A stretch of 64,000 bases of DNA from Paenibacillus baekrokdamisoli (lineage in GTDB: Bacteria > Bacillota > Bacilli > Paenibacillales > Paenibacillaceae), in assembly GCF_003945345.1 (NCBI RefSeq), contig NZ_AP019308.1:3224001-3288000 (forward strand), given 5' to 3'. Under the pieces are notes generated by a model, which was given only the letters and a program-made list of their open reading frames with translations, had not been told where the DNA came from and searched no databases. A program made the translations under genes and the position numbers. Positions 43,891 to 53,059 of the stretch are shown here, piece after piece. Position 1 is the first letter of the stretch, and each line of letters starts with the position of its first letter.

Positions 43891-44106
43891 GTAGAAGCCC
43901 GCTGCGCGGACGGATCATTCTTAGTGCAGCCCGCTGCGCAGACGGATCATTCTTACGATCGCTGTTGTCTCCCTATTTCTTGATTCTATCCCTTAGGGGT
44001 AGAAATAAGGAGACAAAGGCGAACGCTTTCGCTTCTTCAGAACGATTCCGTCCGCTTCGCTTTTGCTTCATGTTGTCAAGTACCGATTATGGTTTAGAGC
44101 CCCGTC
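43891..44106 (+). repeat. Intergenic palindromic element, copy B (TCTCC variant), with duplicated 5' arm
   Basis: The core (43936-44056) matches copies A and C. Uniquely, the left arm (CCGCTGCGC, GACGGATCATTCTTA) occurs twice in tandem, 33 bases apart (about 43898-43923 and 43930-43955). The right end ATTATGGTTTAGAGCC matches copy C. It lies after the rsgA stop. The following stretch to 44265 holds nothing else I can identify. Confidence 0.8.
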
Positions 44107-44267
44107 ATAGGATTCATGTTCCGTCTGATCTTTGCTTATCAAGTGATAAGGTATATTTTAACTGAAGCCCTACATCTTTAAGAAGCACGGCTGAGGACGC
44201 ACTAAGCCAGGCAGCTGTTTGTCCGGGTAAAGTAAAGGAACAAGCAGCATCCTTATCGGATCGTTGA

Positions 44268-44318
44268 AAAAGAAGTGTCTGCCCTACTCAATCAATGAGT
44301 GGGTCAGACACTTCTTTT
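44268..44318. terminator. Terminator after yezD, strong in both directions
   Basis: GAAGTGTCTG and CAGACACTTC arms with an inner ACTCA/TGAGT pair and T-rich tails on both strands. It ends the sulfate operon on the minus strand. Confidence 0.88.
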
Positions 44319-44337
44319 CTCTTTACCTGTTTTATTA

Positions 44338-44553
44338 TCAGCCATTGTTTACAGCTTTCAGCTTTTCACCGGCGTTCTGATTCTGAATTTGCTGCTTGTT
44401 AGCAGCTGCATCGTAACGTTTCCGTTCCGTTCGATCGATCTGAACGACTCGGCCATCATGAACAGTGATGAGAACCGAACCATATTCAAGACCATCCACT
44501 TGTGTTGCTATTCGCTCCAACCATTCTTGATCCAGCACGATTGGCTTTGCCAT
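44338..44553 (-). CDS. yezD: YezD-family (DUF2292) small protein
   Basis: A 71-residue soluble protein with the family core YGSVLITVHDGRVVQIDRTERKR. DUF2292 proteins usually accompany sulfate-uptake and assimilation genes; their function is unknown. ATG 44553 follows AGGAGGGATC. It is the last gene after sbp-cysT-cysW-cysA, separated from cysA by a hairpin-rich tandem array whose first unit ends at its ribosome site. The Asn/Gln-rich tail (AAANKQQIQNQNA) is longer than in the core family. Confidence 0.85.
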   Translation of the reverse strand: MAKPIVLDQEWLERIATQVDGLEYGSVLITVHDGRVVQIDRTERKRYDAAANKQQIQNQNAGEKLKAVNNG

Positions 44554-44570
44554 AATGATCCCTCCTAAAA

Positions 44571-44830
44571 GTTTTGCGTGCTCTACCCGCTAATGCCGAT
44601 CTTAGCATTAGCTAAGCAAAACTACTTCGTAAGCATAGGCTAAGTTTTGCGTGCTCTGCTCGCTAATGCCGATCTTGGCATTAGCTAAGCAAAACTACTT
44701 CGTAAGCATAGGCTAAGTTTTGCGTGGTTCTACCTACTAATGCCGATCTCAGGCTTAGCTAAGCAAAACTACCTCGTAAGCATATGCTAAGTTTTGCGTG
44801 CTCTTCGTAAGCAGTAACTAAGTTTTGCGG
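44571..44830. repeat. Tandem array of 73-bp hairpin units between cysA and yezD
   Basis: Units start with GTTTTGCGTG at 44571, 44644, 44717 and 44791, with a last partial copy (GTTTTGCGGG) at 44822. Periods are 73, 73 and 74 bases. Each full unit is a nested hairpin: GTTTTGC pairs with GCAAAAC, and inside GCTAATGC pairs with GCATTAGC. The first two are almost identical; the third is diverged; the rest are truncated. It lies inside the probable cys-yezD transcript and has no T-runs. Confidence 0.85.
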
Positions 44831-44843
44831 GCTCTGCCTGCTT

Positions 44844-45908
44844 CTAAATATAAACGGGCGTCGGGTCGACTTTAAGCGGATTCTCCACCATGGTTGCGGA
44901 TTCCTCCGAAATGACATACAGCCGATGGATCAGAACGGATACTTCATCACCTGGCTGAAGTGGGTCTTGATCGAGCGAACGATGCGCCGATAGACGATTC
45001 TCCCCGACTTGAACATCAAGCTCAAGATGCGCACCGCGGAAGAAAATATGCCTTACCTTACCTTTCTCAGCAGCAGATGGGAAGGCAATTTCCCGCTCCT
45101 TGCCCACCTCTACGAACTCAGGACGGATGAGCGCTCTCGAGCCGCTTGCAACCTCCGTATTCTCAAAGCCTCGGAGCCGATTAGGCTGTTCAATCAGACT
45201 AGAATGACCGATGAAGCCTGCAACGAATGCGGTTTGAGGATCCGTATAGATGGAAACGGGTGTCCCCTGCTGTTCCAGCTTACCTTGCTGAACGATAAGC
45301 ATTTCATCCGCTACCTCAACTGCTTCTTCCTGGTCATGGGTAACGAAGATGGAAGTGATGCCGAGCGTACTGATTAGCTGTTTCAGCCATGTCCGAAGCT
45401 CTTTACGAACCTTCGCGTCAATAGCAGCGAAGGGCTCATCGAGCAGCAGCAGCTCCGGCCTAGGAGCAAGTGCTCTAGCAAATGCTACACGCTGCCTCTG
45501 ACCACCGGACAGCTGGTGAGGGTAACGGTGTTCAAACCCGCGGAGCCCCGTGAGATCAAGGAGCTCATTCACACGCTCCTTGATCTCCGCTTTGCTTGTC
45601 TTCCGAATGGTTAGGCCAAATGCAATATTATCAAACACATTCATATGCTTGAACAAGGCATAGTTCTGAAAAACAAATCCGATCCCACGATGCTGCGGGG
45701 CTACATCATTCACAATTTTTCCATTGATAAGGATTTCTCCGGAGTCCGGTGATTCTAGCCCAGCTAGAATACGTAATAGAGTGGATTTGCCACCGCCGCT
45801 GGGGCCAAGAAGTCCGACCAGCTTCCCTCGATTAATCGAGAAACTGACGTTCGATACCGCCTTGTGATTACCAAACGACTTGGATACGTTACGAATCTCA
45901 ATGTGCAT
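44844..45908 (-). CDS. cysA: Sulfate/thiosulfate ABC transporter ATP-binding protein
   Basis: A 354-residue ATPase. Walker A is [14 protein letters not shown], the Q-loop [10 protein letters not shown], the signature [15 protein letters not shown], Walker [13 protein letters not shown] and the switch His FVTHDQEEA. The C-terminal part (about 240-354) is an OB-like TOBE regulatory domain. It powers sulfate uptake with CysT and CysW. The open frame extends to 45971, but ATG 45908 ([15 protein letters not shown]) follows AAAGGGG and fits the family; it overlaps the end of cysW by 11 bases. Confidence 0.94.
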   Translation of the reverse strand: MHIEIRNVSKSFGNHKAVSNVSFSINRGKLVGLLGPSGGGKSTLLRILAGLESPDSGEILINGKIVNDVAPQHRGIGFVFQNYALFKHMNVFDNIAFGLTIRKTSKAEIKERVNELLDLTGLRGFEHRYPHQLSGGQRQRVAFARALAPRPELLLLDEPFAAIDAKVRKELRTWLKQLISTLGITSIFVTHDQEEAVEVADEMLIVQQGKLEQQGTPVSIYTDPQTAFVAGFIGHSSLIEQPNRLRGFENTEVASGSRALIRPEFVEVGKEREIAFPSAAEKGKVRHIFFRGAHLELDVQVGENRLSAHRSLDQDPLQPGDEVSVLIHRLYVISEESATMVENPLKVDPTPVYI

Positions 45909-46791
45909 CCTGCGTGCCCCTTTCCGGATCCTTTTGTGCCGTCTTCCATTCAATGAAGCTCTTAATAACAAGCGTTAGGAGTGCAAGCATGACAAGCAGC
46001 GATGCAACTGCGAATGCAGCGGAGAATTGGTATTCATTGTACAGAATTTCAATGTGCAGCGGCAGTGTATTCGTCTCTCCACGAATGTGACCGGAGACAA
46101 CAGAAACCGCACCGAATTCCCCCATCGCTCTAGCGTTACAAAGGATAATTCCGTAAAGCAAGCCCCACTTAATATTAGGCAATGTAACTCGCCAAAAGAT
46201 TTGCCAGCCCTTCGCACCAAGGCTTGCTGCAGCCTCTTCCTCCTGCACACCTTGAGCCTGCATGAGCGGGATTAATTCGCGAGCAACAAATGGGAATGTG
46301 ACAAACGTAGTTGCCAGAACGATACCCGGCAGTGCGAACACGATCTGCATATTATGATCCGACAGCCATGGGCCAAAGTAGCCCTGTGCGCCAAACAATA
46401 GGATATAAATAAGACCTGCGATAACTGGTGATACCGCGAATGGTAAATCAATCAGCGTAATCAATACATTTTTACCACGAAATGAAAACTTACTGATCGC
46501 CCAGGCAGCAGCAACACCGAATACCGTATTAAGCGGAACGGCAATGAGTGCAGTGAATAAGGTTAGCTTCAATGCAGACAAAGCATCTGGATCAGTAATC
46601 GATGCGATATATACCTCAAAGCCTTTCTTGAACGCCTCGATAAATATGGAGAGGAGAGGAAGCAGAACGATAAGCGCTAAGAATAATAAGGCGATACCGA
46701 TAAGCGTCCAGCGTACGAATCCCGATTCCGTTATATGCTTCGGACGCTGTGCAGCTTTTTCTGACAAAAAGGTTGTAATTGCTCCCGCCAT
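45898..46791 (-). CDS. cysW: Sulfate ABC transporter permease CysW
   Basis: A 297-residue permease with about six membrane segments. The EAA-loop that docks on CysA is visible as [28 protein letters not shown]. The segment [35 protein letters not shown] is typical of CysW. It lies 12 bases after cysT and overlaps cysA. CysW and CysT are paralogues; this one is assigned by the [12 protein letters not shown] stretch. Confidence 0.92.
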   Translation of the reverse strand: MAGAITTFLSEKAAQRPKHITESGFVRWTLIGIALLFLALIVLLPLLSIFIEAFKKGFEVYIASITDPDALSALKLTLFTALIAVPLNTVFGVAAAWAISKFSFRGKNVLITLIDLPFAVSPVIAGLIYILLFGAQGYFGPWLSDHNMQIVFALPGIVLATTFVTFPFVARELIPLMQAQGVQEEEAAASLGAKGWQIFWRVTLPNIKWGLLYGIILCNARAMGEFGAVSVVSGHIRGETNTLPLHIEILYNEYQFSAAFAVASLLVMLALLTLVIKSFIEWKTAQKDPERGTQDAH

Positions 46792-46803
46792 GTATGATGC
46801 CCC

Positions 46804-47661
46804 CTATCCCGCTACAACACGGCGATTACTGCGCCATTGTAGGTAGTTTATAAGAAGTAACAAGAGGAATGAGGCAACAAGCATGACAAGGGCGATTGCT
46901 GTTGCTCCCCGATAGTCGTACTGCTCAAGCTTCGTCATAATGAGGAGCGGCGCAATTTCTGTCTTCATCGGCATATTGCCAGAGATAAAGACGACCGAGC
47001 CATACTCCCCAATCCCCCTAGCAAACGCTAGCGCAAAGCCGGTAAGCAATGGCGGGATAAGCTCCGGTAGAATGATACTGCGGAATGTTCGCAAGCGGAA
47101 GGCACCTAGCATAACGGCTGCTTCCTCAGTATCCTTTTCCAAATCCTGCAGAACGGGCTGTACGGTGCGAACAACAAACGGCAATCCAATAAAGATCAGT
47201 GCGATCGTAATACCTAGCGGTGTGAAGGCTACTTTAATGCCCAGCGGCTCTAATCTAGAGCCAATCCATCCATTGGGCGCATAGATCGCAGTAAGAGCAA
47301 TCCCGGCTACAGCTGTCGGCAGCGCAAACGGCAGATCAACCAAGCTATCGATAAGCTTCTTTCCGGGAAACCGATATCTCACAAGTACCCAAGCGATTAT
47401 CAAACCAAAAACAAGATTCACAAGTGCAGCTGCGAGAGCCGTAAAGAAGCTAATCTTATAAGAGGCAACAACACGCGCATTGGTCACTGTGTGCCAGAAT
47501 TGATCCCAGCTGAGGCCGGAGGTCTTGATGAAGACGCCAGCAAGCGGAATAAGAACGATGACACTTAAGTAAAAGATCGTGAATCCAAGTGACATCCCGA
47601 AGCCGGGCAATATGCTCTTGGATTTCTTCTTCGCTTTGGTTGAAGAAATGGAACCTTTCAT
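46804..47661 (-). CDS. cysT: Sulfate ABC transporter permease CysT (CysU)
   Basis: A 285-residue permease with about six membrane segments. The EAA-loop is [28 protein letters not shown] and the following segment [28 protein letters not shown] is typical of CysT. Upstream part: [27 protein letters not shown]. It sits 28 bases after sbp. It forms the heterodimeric membrane channel with CysW. Confidence 0.92.
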   Translation of the reverse strand: MKGSISSTKAKKKSKSILPGFGMSLGFTIFYLSVIVLIPLAGVFIKTSGLSWDQFWHTVTNARVVASYKISFFTALAAALVNLVFGLIIAWVLVRYRFPGKKLIDSLVDLPFALPTAVAGIALTAIYAPNGWIGSRLEPLGIKVAFTPLGITIALIFIGLPFVVRTVQPVLQDLEKDTEEAAVMLGAFRLRTFRSIILPELIPPLLTGFALAFARGIGEYGSVVFISGNMPMKTEIAPLLIMTKLEQYDYRGATAIALVMLVASFLLLLLINYLQWRSNRRVVAG

Positions 47662-47689
47662 GTGAAGTCAGCTCCCCGCCCGTTTCGCA

Positions 47690-48790
47690 TTATGAGCCTG
47701 GCGTATAGATTTGATCAAACACGCCGCCATCTGAAAAATGTTTCTTCTGTGCTTCTGCCCAACCACCAAAATCATCGTTAATGTTAAGCATTTGGATATC
47801 TGGGAATTGATCCTTGAATTGCTCGGCTACAGAAGTTAACTGCGGACGGTAAAAGTTCTGTGCAATAAGCTTCTGAGCTTCTTCTGTATAAAGGAAATCC
47901 AGGTACGCTGCTGCGACTTCACGGTTCCCGTCTTTATCGACATTCTTGTCTACAACTGCTACAGGCGGTTCAGCTAATACACTGATCGATGGATAGACGA
48001 TATCAAATTTGTCCGGACCCAATTCTTTTACAGATAAGAGAGCTTCATTCTCCCAAGCCAAAAGAACATCGCCAATTCCTTTCTCAACGAAAGTTGTTGT
48101 TGATCCGCGAGCACCTGTATCTAGAACCGGAACATTCTTATACAGCTGACCTACGAATTCTTTTGCTTTATCTTCATTACCATCATTCTTGTTCATTGCA
48201 TAACCCCAAGCTGCTAGGTAATTCCAACGCGCACCACCGCTTGTTTTTGGATTTGGCGTAATCACCTGGATGCCAGGCTTCACAAGATCATCCCAGTCTT
48301 TAATCTGCTTCGGGTTTCCTTTACGAACAAGAAACACGATTGTTGACGTGTATGGTGAGCTGTTGTTATCAAACTTCTGCTGCCAATCCTTGTCGATCAG
48401 ACCTTTACCGGCAATAGCATCAATATCATAGCCAAGCGCCAATGTGACCACATCGGCCTTCAACCCATCGATAACTGCACGGGATTGAGCACCTGAACCG
48501 CCATGTGATTGTTTGATGACAACCTCTTGGTTTTTTTCTTTCTTCCAATAATCGGCGAACAATTTATTGTAAGCTGTGTACAGCTCGCGTGTCGGATCAT
48601 AAGAGACATTCAGCAATTCAACTTTTTCTTTCGGTTTAGCGTTATTCGTTTCATTCGAAGCTGTTCCTTTATTCGTGGTGCCGTTTGTAGAATTGCCATT
48701 GCTGCCGCAGCCGGTTAAAGCGATGGCCAGTACGATAAATGTAATAAGAGCATGTAACGGCAAACGATTTTTCTTTTTCATGTTTGTCAT
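47690..48790 (-). CDS. sbp: Sulfate-binding lipoprotein, first copy
   Basis: A 366-residue substrate-binding protein with a lipoprotein signal ([14 protein letters not shown]; lipid on the Cys near 28) and a Thr/Asn/Gly-rich linker. The mature part has [81 protein letters not shown], which are sulfate/thiosulfate-binding protein signatures. ATG 48790 follows GGGGTG. First gene of sbp-cysT-cysW-cysA-yezD. A second, related sbp lies divergently at 49.2 kb. Confidence 0.93.
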   Translation of the reverse strand: MTNMKKKNRLPLHALITFIVLAIALTGCGSNGNSTNGTTNKGTASNETNNAKPKEKVELLNVSYDPTRELYTAYNKLFADYWKKEKNQEVVIKQSHGGSGAQSRAVIDGLKADVVTLALGYDIDAIAGKGLIDKDWQQKFDNNSSPYTSTIVFLVRKGNPKQIKDWDDLVKPGIQVITPNPKTSGGARWNYLAAWGYAMNKNDGNEDKAKEFVGQLYKNVPVLDTGARGSTTTFVEKGIGDVLLAWENEALLSVKELGPDKFDIVYPSISVLAEPPVAVVDKNVDKDGNREVAAAYLDFLYTEEAQKLIAQNFYRPQLTSVAEQFKDQFPDIQMLNINDDFGGWAEAQKKHFSDGGVFDQIYTPGS

Positions 48791-48838
48791 GTAAAAGCAC
48801 CCCTAGTTTCTAATAGTTACAGATAAATTTGATAATGC

Positions 48839-48909
48839 CGTATACTCCCGTGATTGCGGACAGTAAACAAAATTATTCCTACCTGTTTAGTTGGTTATGG
48901 AAGAATAAT
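48839..48909 (-). promoter_or_regulatory. sbp-cys promoter and upstream inverted repeat
   Basis: On the minus strand TTTACT (48867-48862) and TATACG (48844-48839) are 17 bases apart. An inverted repeat ATTATTC / GAATAAT spans 48872-48909, just upstream. CymR controls sulfur genes in Bacillus at AT-rich sites of this kind, but I cannot confirm a match. Confidence 0.4.
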
Positions 48910-49035
48910 AGCAACGGACAAGCTTAGTTGTCAACTCCTTTTTTTATTATTTTGATTGAAGCTATAAGATCTACTTATACATAGTTGAAGGAAAAATAAG
49001 GGTGTCCATTATTTTCATAAATTATCAATTCATAG

Positions 49036-49150
49036 TTGACAGGTGGGAATTGTGGGTTTATGATAATTCCATCGAGCCGACCGGTCCACCGGAGGCCCCG
49101 AATGATCAGGCTGTGCAGCTCATGCGCATCTCATTTGGGGCCTCCTTTTG
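49036..49150 (+). promoter_or_regulatory. Promoter and terminator-containing leader of the second sbp gene
   Basis: TTGACA (49036-49041) and TATGAT (49059-49064) are 17 bases apart. The transcript then meets a terminator: GGAGGCCCC (49091-49099) pairs with GGGGCCTCC (49137-49145), followed by TTTTG, 70 bases before the gene. This looks like attenuation. The 37-base loop contains small repeats (GCTGTGCAGCTCATGCGCATC) and no SAM riboswitch motif. Confidence 0.65.
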
Positions 49151-49220
49151 TTCGTTATTAACCGGCTCAGCATACGAGGCAAATTTTATCCAATTCATTT
49201 ATTCAGGGGAGAGATTGAAG

Positions 49221-50240
49221 ATGAAGAAGAGATTACTGATCGGCCTTACTATTTTGACACTGGTGCTATCGCTCGGATCCAATGCTTTTGCAGCAGTAAC
49301 TAAACCACAGAAGCCAGATATTGAACTACTTAATGTATCCTATGATCCAACCCGTGAGCTTTACGAGCAGTACAACAAAGCCTTTGCAGATTATTGGAAA
49401 TTTAGAACGAATCAAAAAGTGACGATTAAACAATCTCATGGCGGTTCCGGTGCTCAAGCTCGTGCCGTTAATGATGGACTAGGCGCTGACGTTGTCACAC
49501 TGGCACTTGCTTATGACATTAACGCAATCGAGAAAGCAGGACTTATTAATGATGGCTGGGAGAAACGTTTCGCTCATAACAGCTCCCCGTACACCTCAAC
49601 GATCGTCTTCCTTGTACGTAAAGGAAACCCGAAGAAAATCAAGGACTGGAGCGATCTCGTTAAGAAGAATGTTTCCGTTATTACACCTAATCCAAAAACA
49701 AGCGGTGGCGCTCGTTGGAATTTCTTAGCGGCATGGGGTTATGCATTGAAACAAAACAACGATAGCGAGGATAAAGCAAAAGATTTCGTTACCAGCTTAT
49801 ATAAGAATGTACCCGTACTCGACTCCGGTGCTCGCGGTTCAACAACGACTTTCGTAGAACGAGGAATTGGTGATGTTTTGCTGGCTTGGGAGAACGAAGC
49901 TTACCTTGCCCTTAAAGAGCATGGAAGTGATTTTCAAATCGTAACACCTTCCTTCAGTATTCTTGCAGAGCCTCCAGTTGCCGTCGTCAACAAAAACGTG
50001 GAGAAGCATGGTACACGTGATGTAGCCAAAGCCTACCTTGACTATCTGTATACGGATGCAGGCCAACGCATTGTAGCTCAAAACTACTATCGCCCAACTA
50101 ACTTGAAAATCGCTGCAGAGTTTACGAAGAAATTTGCAAGACTTGAATTAACGAACATTCAAGCATTCGGTGGCTGGGATAAAGCACAAGCCAAATTCTT
50201 CGCGGATAACGGCGTATTCGACAATATTTACGGTAAATAA
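49221..50240 (+). CDS. Sulfate-binding protein, second copy (secreted, not lipidated)
   Basis: A 339-residue paralogue of the sbp product, with the same blocks ([71 protein letters not shown]). Its signal peptide ([22 protein letters not shown]) ends in an Ala-x-Ala site and has no lipobox Cys. How it stays near a Gram-positive cell is unclear. ATG 49221 follows GGGGAGAGATTG; the longer frame from 49002 covers the leader and is not used. It is divergent from the cys operon and has an attenuator-like leader, so it may be a conditionally made scavenger. Confidence 0.9.
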   Translation: MKKRLLIGLTILTLVLSLGSNAFAAVTKPQKPDIELLNVSYDPTRELYEQYNKAFADYWKFRTNQKVTIKQSHGGSGAQARAVNDGLGADVVTLALAYDINAIEKAGLINDGWEKRFAHNSSPYTSTIVFLVRKGNPKKIKDWSDLVKKNVSVITPNPKTSGGARWNFLAAWGYALKQNNDSEDKAKDFVTSLYKNVPVLDSGARGSTTTFVERGIGDVLLAWENEAYLALKEHGSDFQIVTPSFSILAEPPVAVVNKNVEKHGTRDVAKAYLDYLYTDAGQRIVAQNYYRPTNLKIAAEFTKKFARLELTNIQAFGGWDKAQAKFFADNGVFDNIYGK

Positions 50241-50305
50241 AAATGTTCTACTTTGCCAATAGCGCTATCTTCGGGTGGTATTTATTCCAAATAAGGAAGT
50301 ACAAC

Positions 50306-50338
50306 AAAAAGCCGGGAGCTCAATGCTCCCGGCTTTTT
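50306..50338. terminator. Bidirectional terminator between sbp copy 2 and dnaI
   Basis: GCCGGGAGC and GCTCCCGGC arms around TCAAT, with A5 before and T5 after. Confidence 0.93.
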
Positions 50339-50364
50339 GTTCGTTATACAGTCGAAGAAATCTA

Positions 50365-51327
50365 TTAGCTTGTTCCACGCTTGTTATGCCCCGTTACAAA
50401 AACGGTCTCTACATAGGGCCGTATTCGGTCCATTAGCCGCTGTCCCTTATGCAGCTCGTCTCCGTCCTTATTCGTAAAGCTGAAATGCTTCTCAAGCGCA
50501 TCCAATCCATAGTTAGAAGTGTAGAAGGTCGGCTTCCGATTCATCCGATAGTTCAGAATGGCTCCCAGTACATGATCTCTAACCCACGGGTTCAAGTTCT
50601 CTGCACCAACGTCATCGAAGATGAGCAGATCTGTTTCTTTCATGAGATCTACCATTTCCTTGAGCTTACCCTGCTCATGCATCAATGATTTCAAGTCTTC
50701 TACAAAATCGGGCATATAGACAATCGCGCCCGTATAGCCAGCCTTCGCAAGCTCATGCAGCATGTAGCACATCAAGAAGGTCTTCCCCGTTCCGAAACTT
50801 CCGGCTAAATACAAGCCTTCTCTTTGAAGACCATGCTCCTGCGTTTTACTTATATAATTGAGGACCTGTCCAACGGCTTTCATCCGCTCCATATCCTTAG
50901 AGACAATCTCATCAGCGGAATATCCCTGAGATAATGCCCGCTCATCCACGTAAAAGCTGCGCACACGACTTCGAATCAAGTCTTCACTTTGTCTAGTCAA
51001 CAACTTCTTACAGGATTTCTTGCGGTCGGACATCTGCACAATACCGTTAACGGTTTCACAGGAGAGAAGGGTATAATGGCCTTCATAATCATTCGGACAG
51101 CGGTCAAGTCCCGGACAATTCGTGCAATTCCGGTATTCTTTCGTATATTGGTACACGCGGTTCAGGTTCAGCTTAATTGTCGCATCGTCGAGCTCTGGGT
51201 ATTTGGCACGCAGCCGATCTACCAGTGGATCTGCGAGCAGTCCAGACATTAGCTTCTCCGCCTGTTGAACCGCATTATTGCCATTGGGCAGCTGTTTAAG
51301 CATTTCGCCAAGCGATTCCATTGCCAT
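50365..51327 (-). CDS. dnaI: Primosomal protein DnaI (helicase loader)
   Basis: A 320-residue AAA+ protein. The N-terminal domain has a zinc-binding Cys cluster (RNCTNCPGLDRCPNDYEGH). The ATPase domain has Walker A GSFGTGKTFL, Walker B LLIFDDVGAENL and sensor TSNYGLDALEKHF. It loads the replicative helicase onto DNA with DnaB and DnaD at oriC and at stalled forks. It is 18 bases after dnaB on the same strand, the normal dnaB-dnaI pair. Confidence 0.95.
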   Translation of the reverse strand: MAMESLGEMLKQLPNGNNAVQQAEKLMSGLLADPLVDRLRAKYPELDDATIKLNLNRVYQYTKEYRNCTNCPGLDRCPNDYEGHYTLLSCETVNGIVQMSDRKKSCKKLLTRQSEDLIRSRVRSFYVDERALSQGYSADEIVSKDMERMKAVGQVLNYISKTQEHGLQREGLYLAGSFGTGKTFLMCYMLHELAKAGYTGAIVYMPDFVEDLKSLMHEQGKLKEMVDLMKETDLLIFDDVGAENLNPWVRDHVLGAILNYRMNRKPTFYTSNYGLDALEKHFSFTNKDGDELHKGQRLMDRIRPYVETVFVTGHNKRGTS

Positions 51328-51345
51328 TTCTTAAGTCACCTCAGA

Positions 51346-52899
51346 TCACGTTGATTGACCATCTAATTTGCGTGCCATCCTGCGTATTTCTTCCATCTCC
51401 TCCTGCGAGAGAGCTGTCCCCCCGCTAGGTGAGTTCTGAATAATCGAGATGGATGGCTTGCGGCTTGTACCTGCGCGAGCTCCTCTTGCATTTCCTCCGC
51501 CTTTGGAGGCATTACTGGTACCTACTGTTGTGCCGCTCTCACGGCGACGTTCCTTATCTTGCTCCAGCTTGACTTGTTCCCTAACATAACTGACAGCCTT
51601 CTCGAAAGAATCAATTTGCTTCATCAGCATATTGGATGCAACTGCATCTATGTATGTTTTGGTGACACGCTGTGCATCATTAAGGCCAAGTACGTAATGA
51701 ATAAGAACATTAATAACGGATCCTTGAAGGCGATAATTAAGATCGATAATTTCAAAAACACGAATGATCCACTCTGGGACGGCTCCTGGGAAGAAGCGAG
51801 CAATAAACCGTGTATGCGGCTCATTCCGCATTAGCATATTATATTGATGAATGTCGCACCTAGCAGCAAGCTGAGTCGGCACTTCCATATAAAATTCAAT
51901 TTGAACAGCCACTTCTTCGGGCATATCATCATTGGATGAATCTTCGGTTGTATCCTTATCTATGCTGTCTTGGGCAGCTGATGTTCGTCCATATATGCGC
52001 AGCCGTTCATCATTGCGCTTACGATCCTGATGATACATTTGGTTCGCGCGCAGCTGCAGCTCGTCCATAATTAGCTCACCGCTGCTCGTAAATACATGAT
52101 CTTCATCTAGCAGTCTGCACAAATCGACAACAGTCAAACCATATTTATACGCGACATAGTTCAGCTGTGCAAGCTGTTCTTCATCCCCGCGAAGACGCTC
52201 AACATGACGTCGGTTCGTTGAATTACGCGGAAAGCGCATAATGATCTCGCCATATTGAATACCAGCCGTCTCAAACTGTGGTTTAGGCTGTGCTTGTCTT
52301 GTCGGGGCGACTTCAGTAAGTGCCTGTTCAAGCTCCAAATCGATGCCTTGTGTATTGAGCCGAAACAGTTCATAGAAAGGAACTGTAATATTCTCCTTCT
52401 GAAGCTCGGCACCTGCCAGCTCATCCGCTTCCTTCGCATAGAATGATTCACGCAGCGCAATTACGGAATGCTTCCCAACTTTATCACGCAAGAGCAGTGT
52501 TAAATGCGGGCTCCCAAAAAACTCGTCCGGCGTGAGCGGCTTAACCAGCTCGTATTCATAAATAACATCATCGCTATCCTCAACACCAAGCCGCGATACC
52601 TGCAGCAGACCTACAGCCTCAAGACGAGAAGCGTGCACAACGAGCTCCTGTCTGCCTTTCTCGTTCATATCCAGTCCAAGACCAAGGAAAAGCTTACGTT
52701 GCGGCTCGAGCGGCGAATAGCCTACCCGATCGTCAGCAACCTGCTGGTAGAGCTGTTGATAGAGGCCAGCAGCGAATGCACCAATCATCGGCTGATAGAT
52801 AAGACCAAGCATTTTGCGATCTACCGCGCTTAGCGAATAATCACGAAAAATGTAATATCGATGATGCTCTGTAAATTGATGCAAGTTACCAATCCGCAT
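51346..52899 (-). CDS. dnaB: Replication initiation and membrane attachment protein DnaB
   Basis: A 517-residue DnaB of the Bacillus type (not the replicative helicase). The N-terminal part (YYIFRDYSLSAVDRKMLGLIYQPMIGAFAAGLYQQLYQQV) and the C-terminal DnaB_2 domain (about 390-470: EWIIRVFEIIDLNYRLQGSVINVLIHYVLG) are recognisable. It recruits DnaI and helicase to primed origins. The frame reaches 53037, but GGAG eight bases before ATG 52899 decides the start. A Gly/Ser/Asn-rich, low-complexity segment (TTVGTSNASKGGGNARGARAGTSRK) precedes the C-terminus. Confidence 0.92.
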   Translation of the reverse strand: MRIGNLHQFTEHHRYYIFRDYSLSAVDRKMLGLIYQPMIGAFAAGLYQQLYQQVADDRVGYSPLEPQRKLFLGLGLDMNEKGRQELVVHASRLEAVGLLQVSRLGVEDSDDVIYEYELVKPLTPDEFFGSPHLTLLLRDKVGKHSVIALRESFYAKEADELAGAELQKENITVPFYELFRLNTQGIDLELEQALTEVAPTRQAQPKPQFETAGIQYGEIIMRFPRNSTNRRHVERLRGDEEQLAQLNYVAYKYGLTVVDLCRLLDEDHVFTSSGELIMDELQLRANQMYHQDRKRNDERLRIYGRTSAAQDSIDKDTTEDSSNDDMPEEVAVQIEFYMEVPTQLAARCDIHQYNMLMRNEPHTRFIARFFPGAVPEWIIRVFEIIDLNYRLQGSVINVLIHYVLGLNDAQRVTKTYIDAVASNMLMKQIDSFEKAVSYVREQVKLEQDKERRRESGTTVGTSNASKGGGNARGARAGTSRKPSISIIQNSPSGGTALSQEEMEEIRRMARKLDGQST

Positions 52900-53059
52900 C
52901 TTATCGACTCCATCCGTTTCAACTTGTTCTACTATTTTAACATAAAAGAGTAGCATTATAGAGGCGCGAAAAAAAGAAAATTCCCCCGAATGAGGGAACT
53001 TTATGATACTGCTATCTGATATCAGAGAAGTCTGCATACTAATTCTTCACCAAATCCAG

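Noticed and set aside
44571..44830. Tandem repeats as a CRISPR array
   Set aside because: The whole 73-bp unit repeats, including what would be spacers, each unit folds on itself, and no cas genes are near.
49065..49150. SAM riboswitch before the second sbp gene
   Set aside because: No S-box or other SAM motif; the stretch is one terminator with a short loop.
49002..49220. 73-residue N-terminal extension of the second sbp product
   Set aside because: It reads through the promoter, leader and terminator; the signal peptide and ribosome site place the start at 49221.
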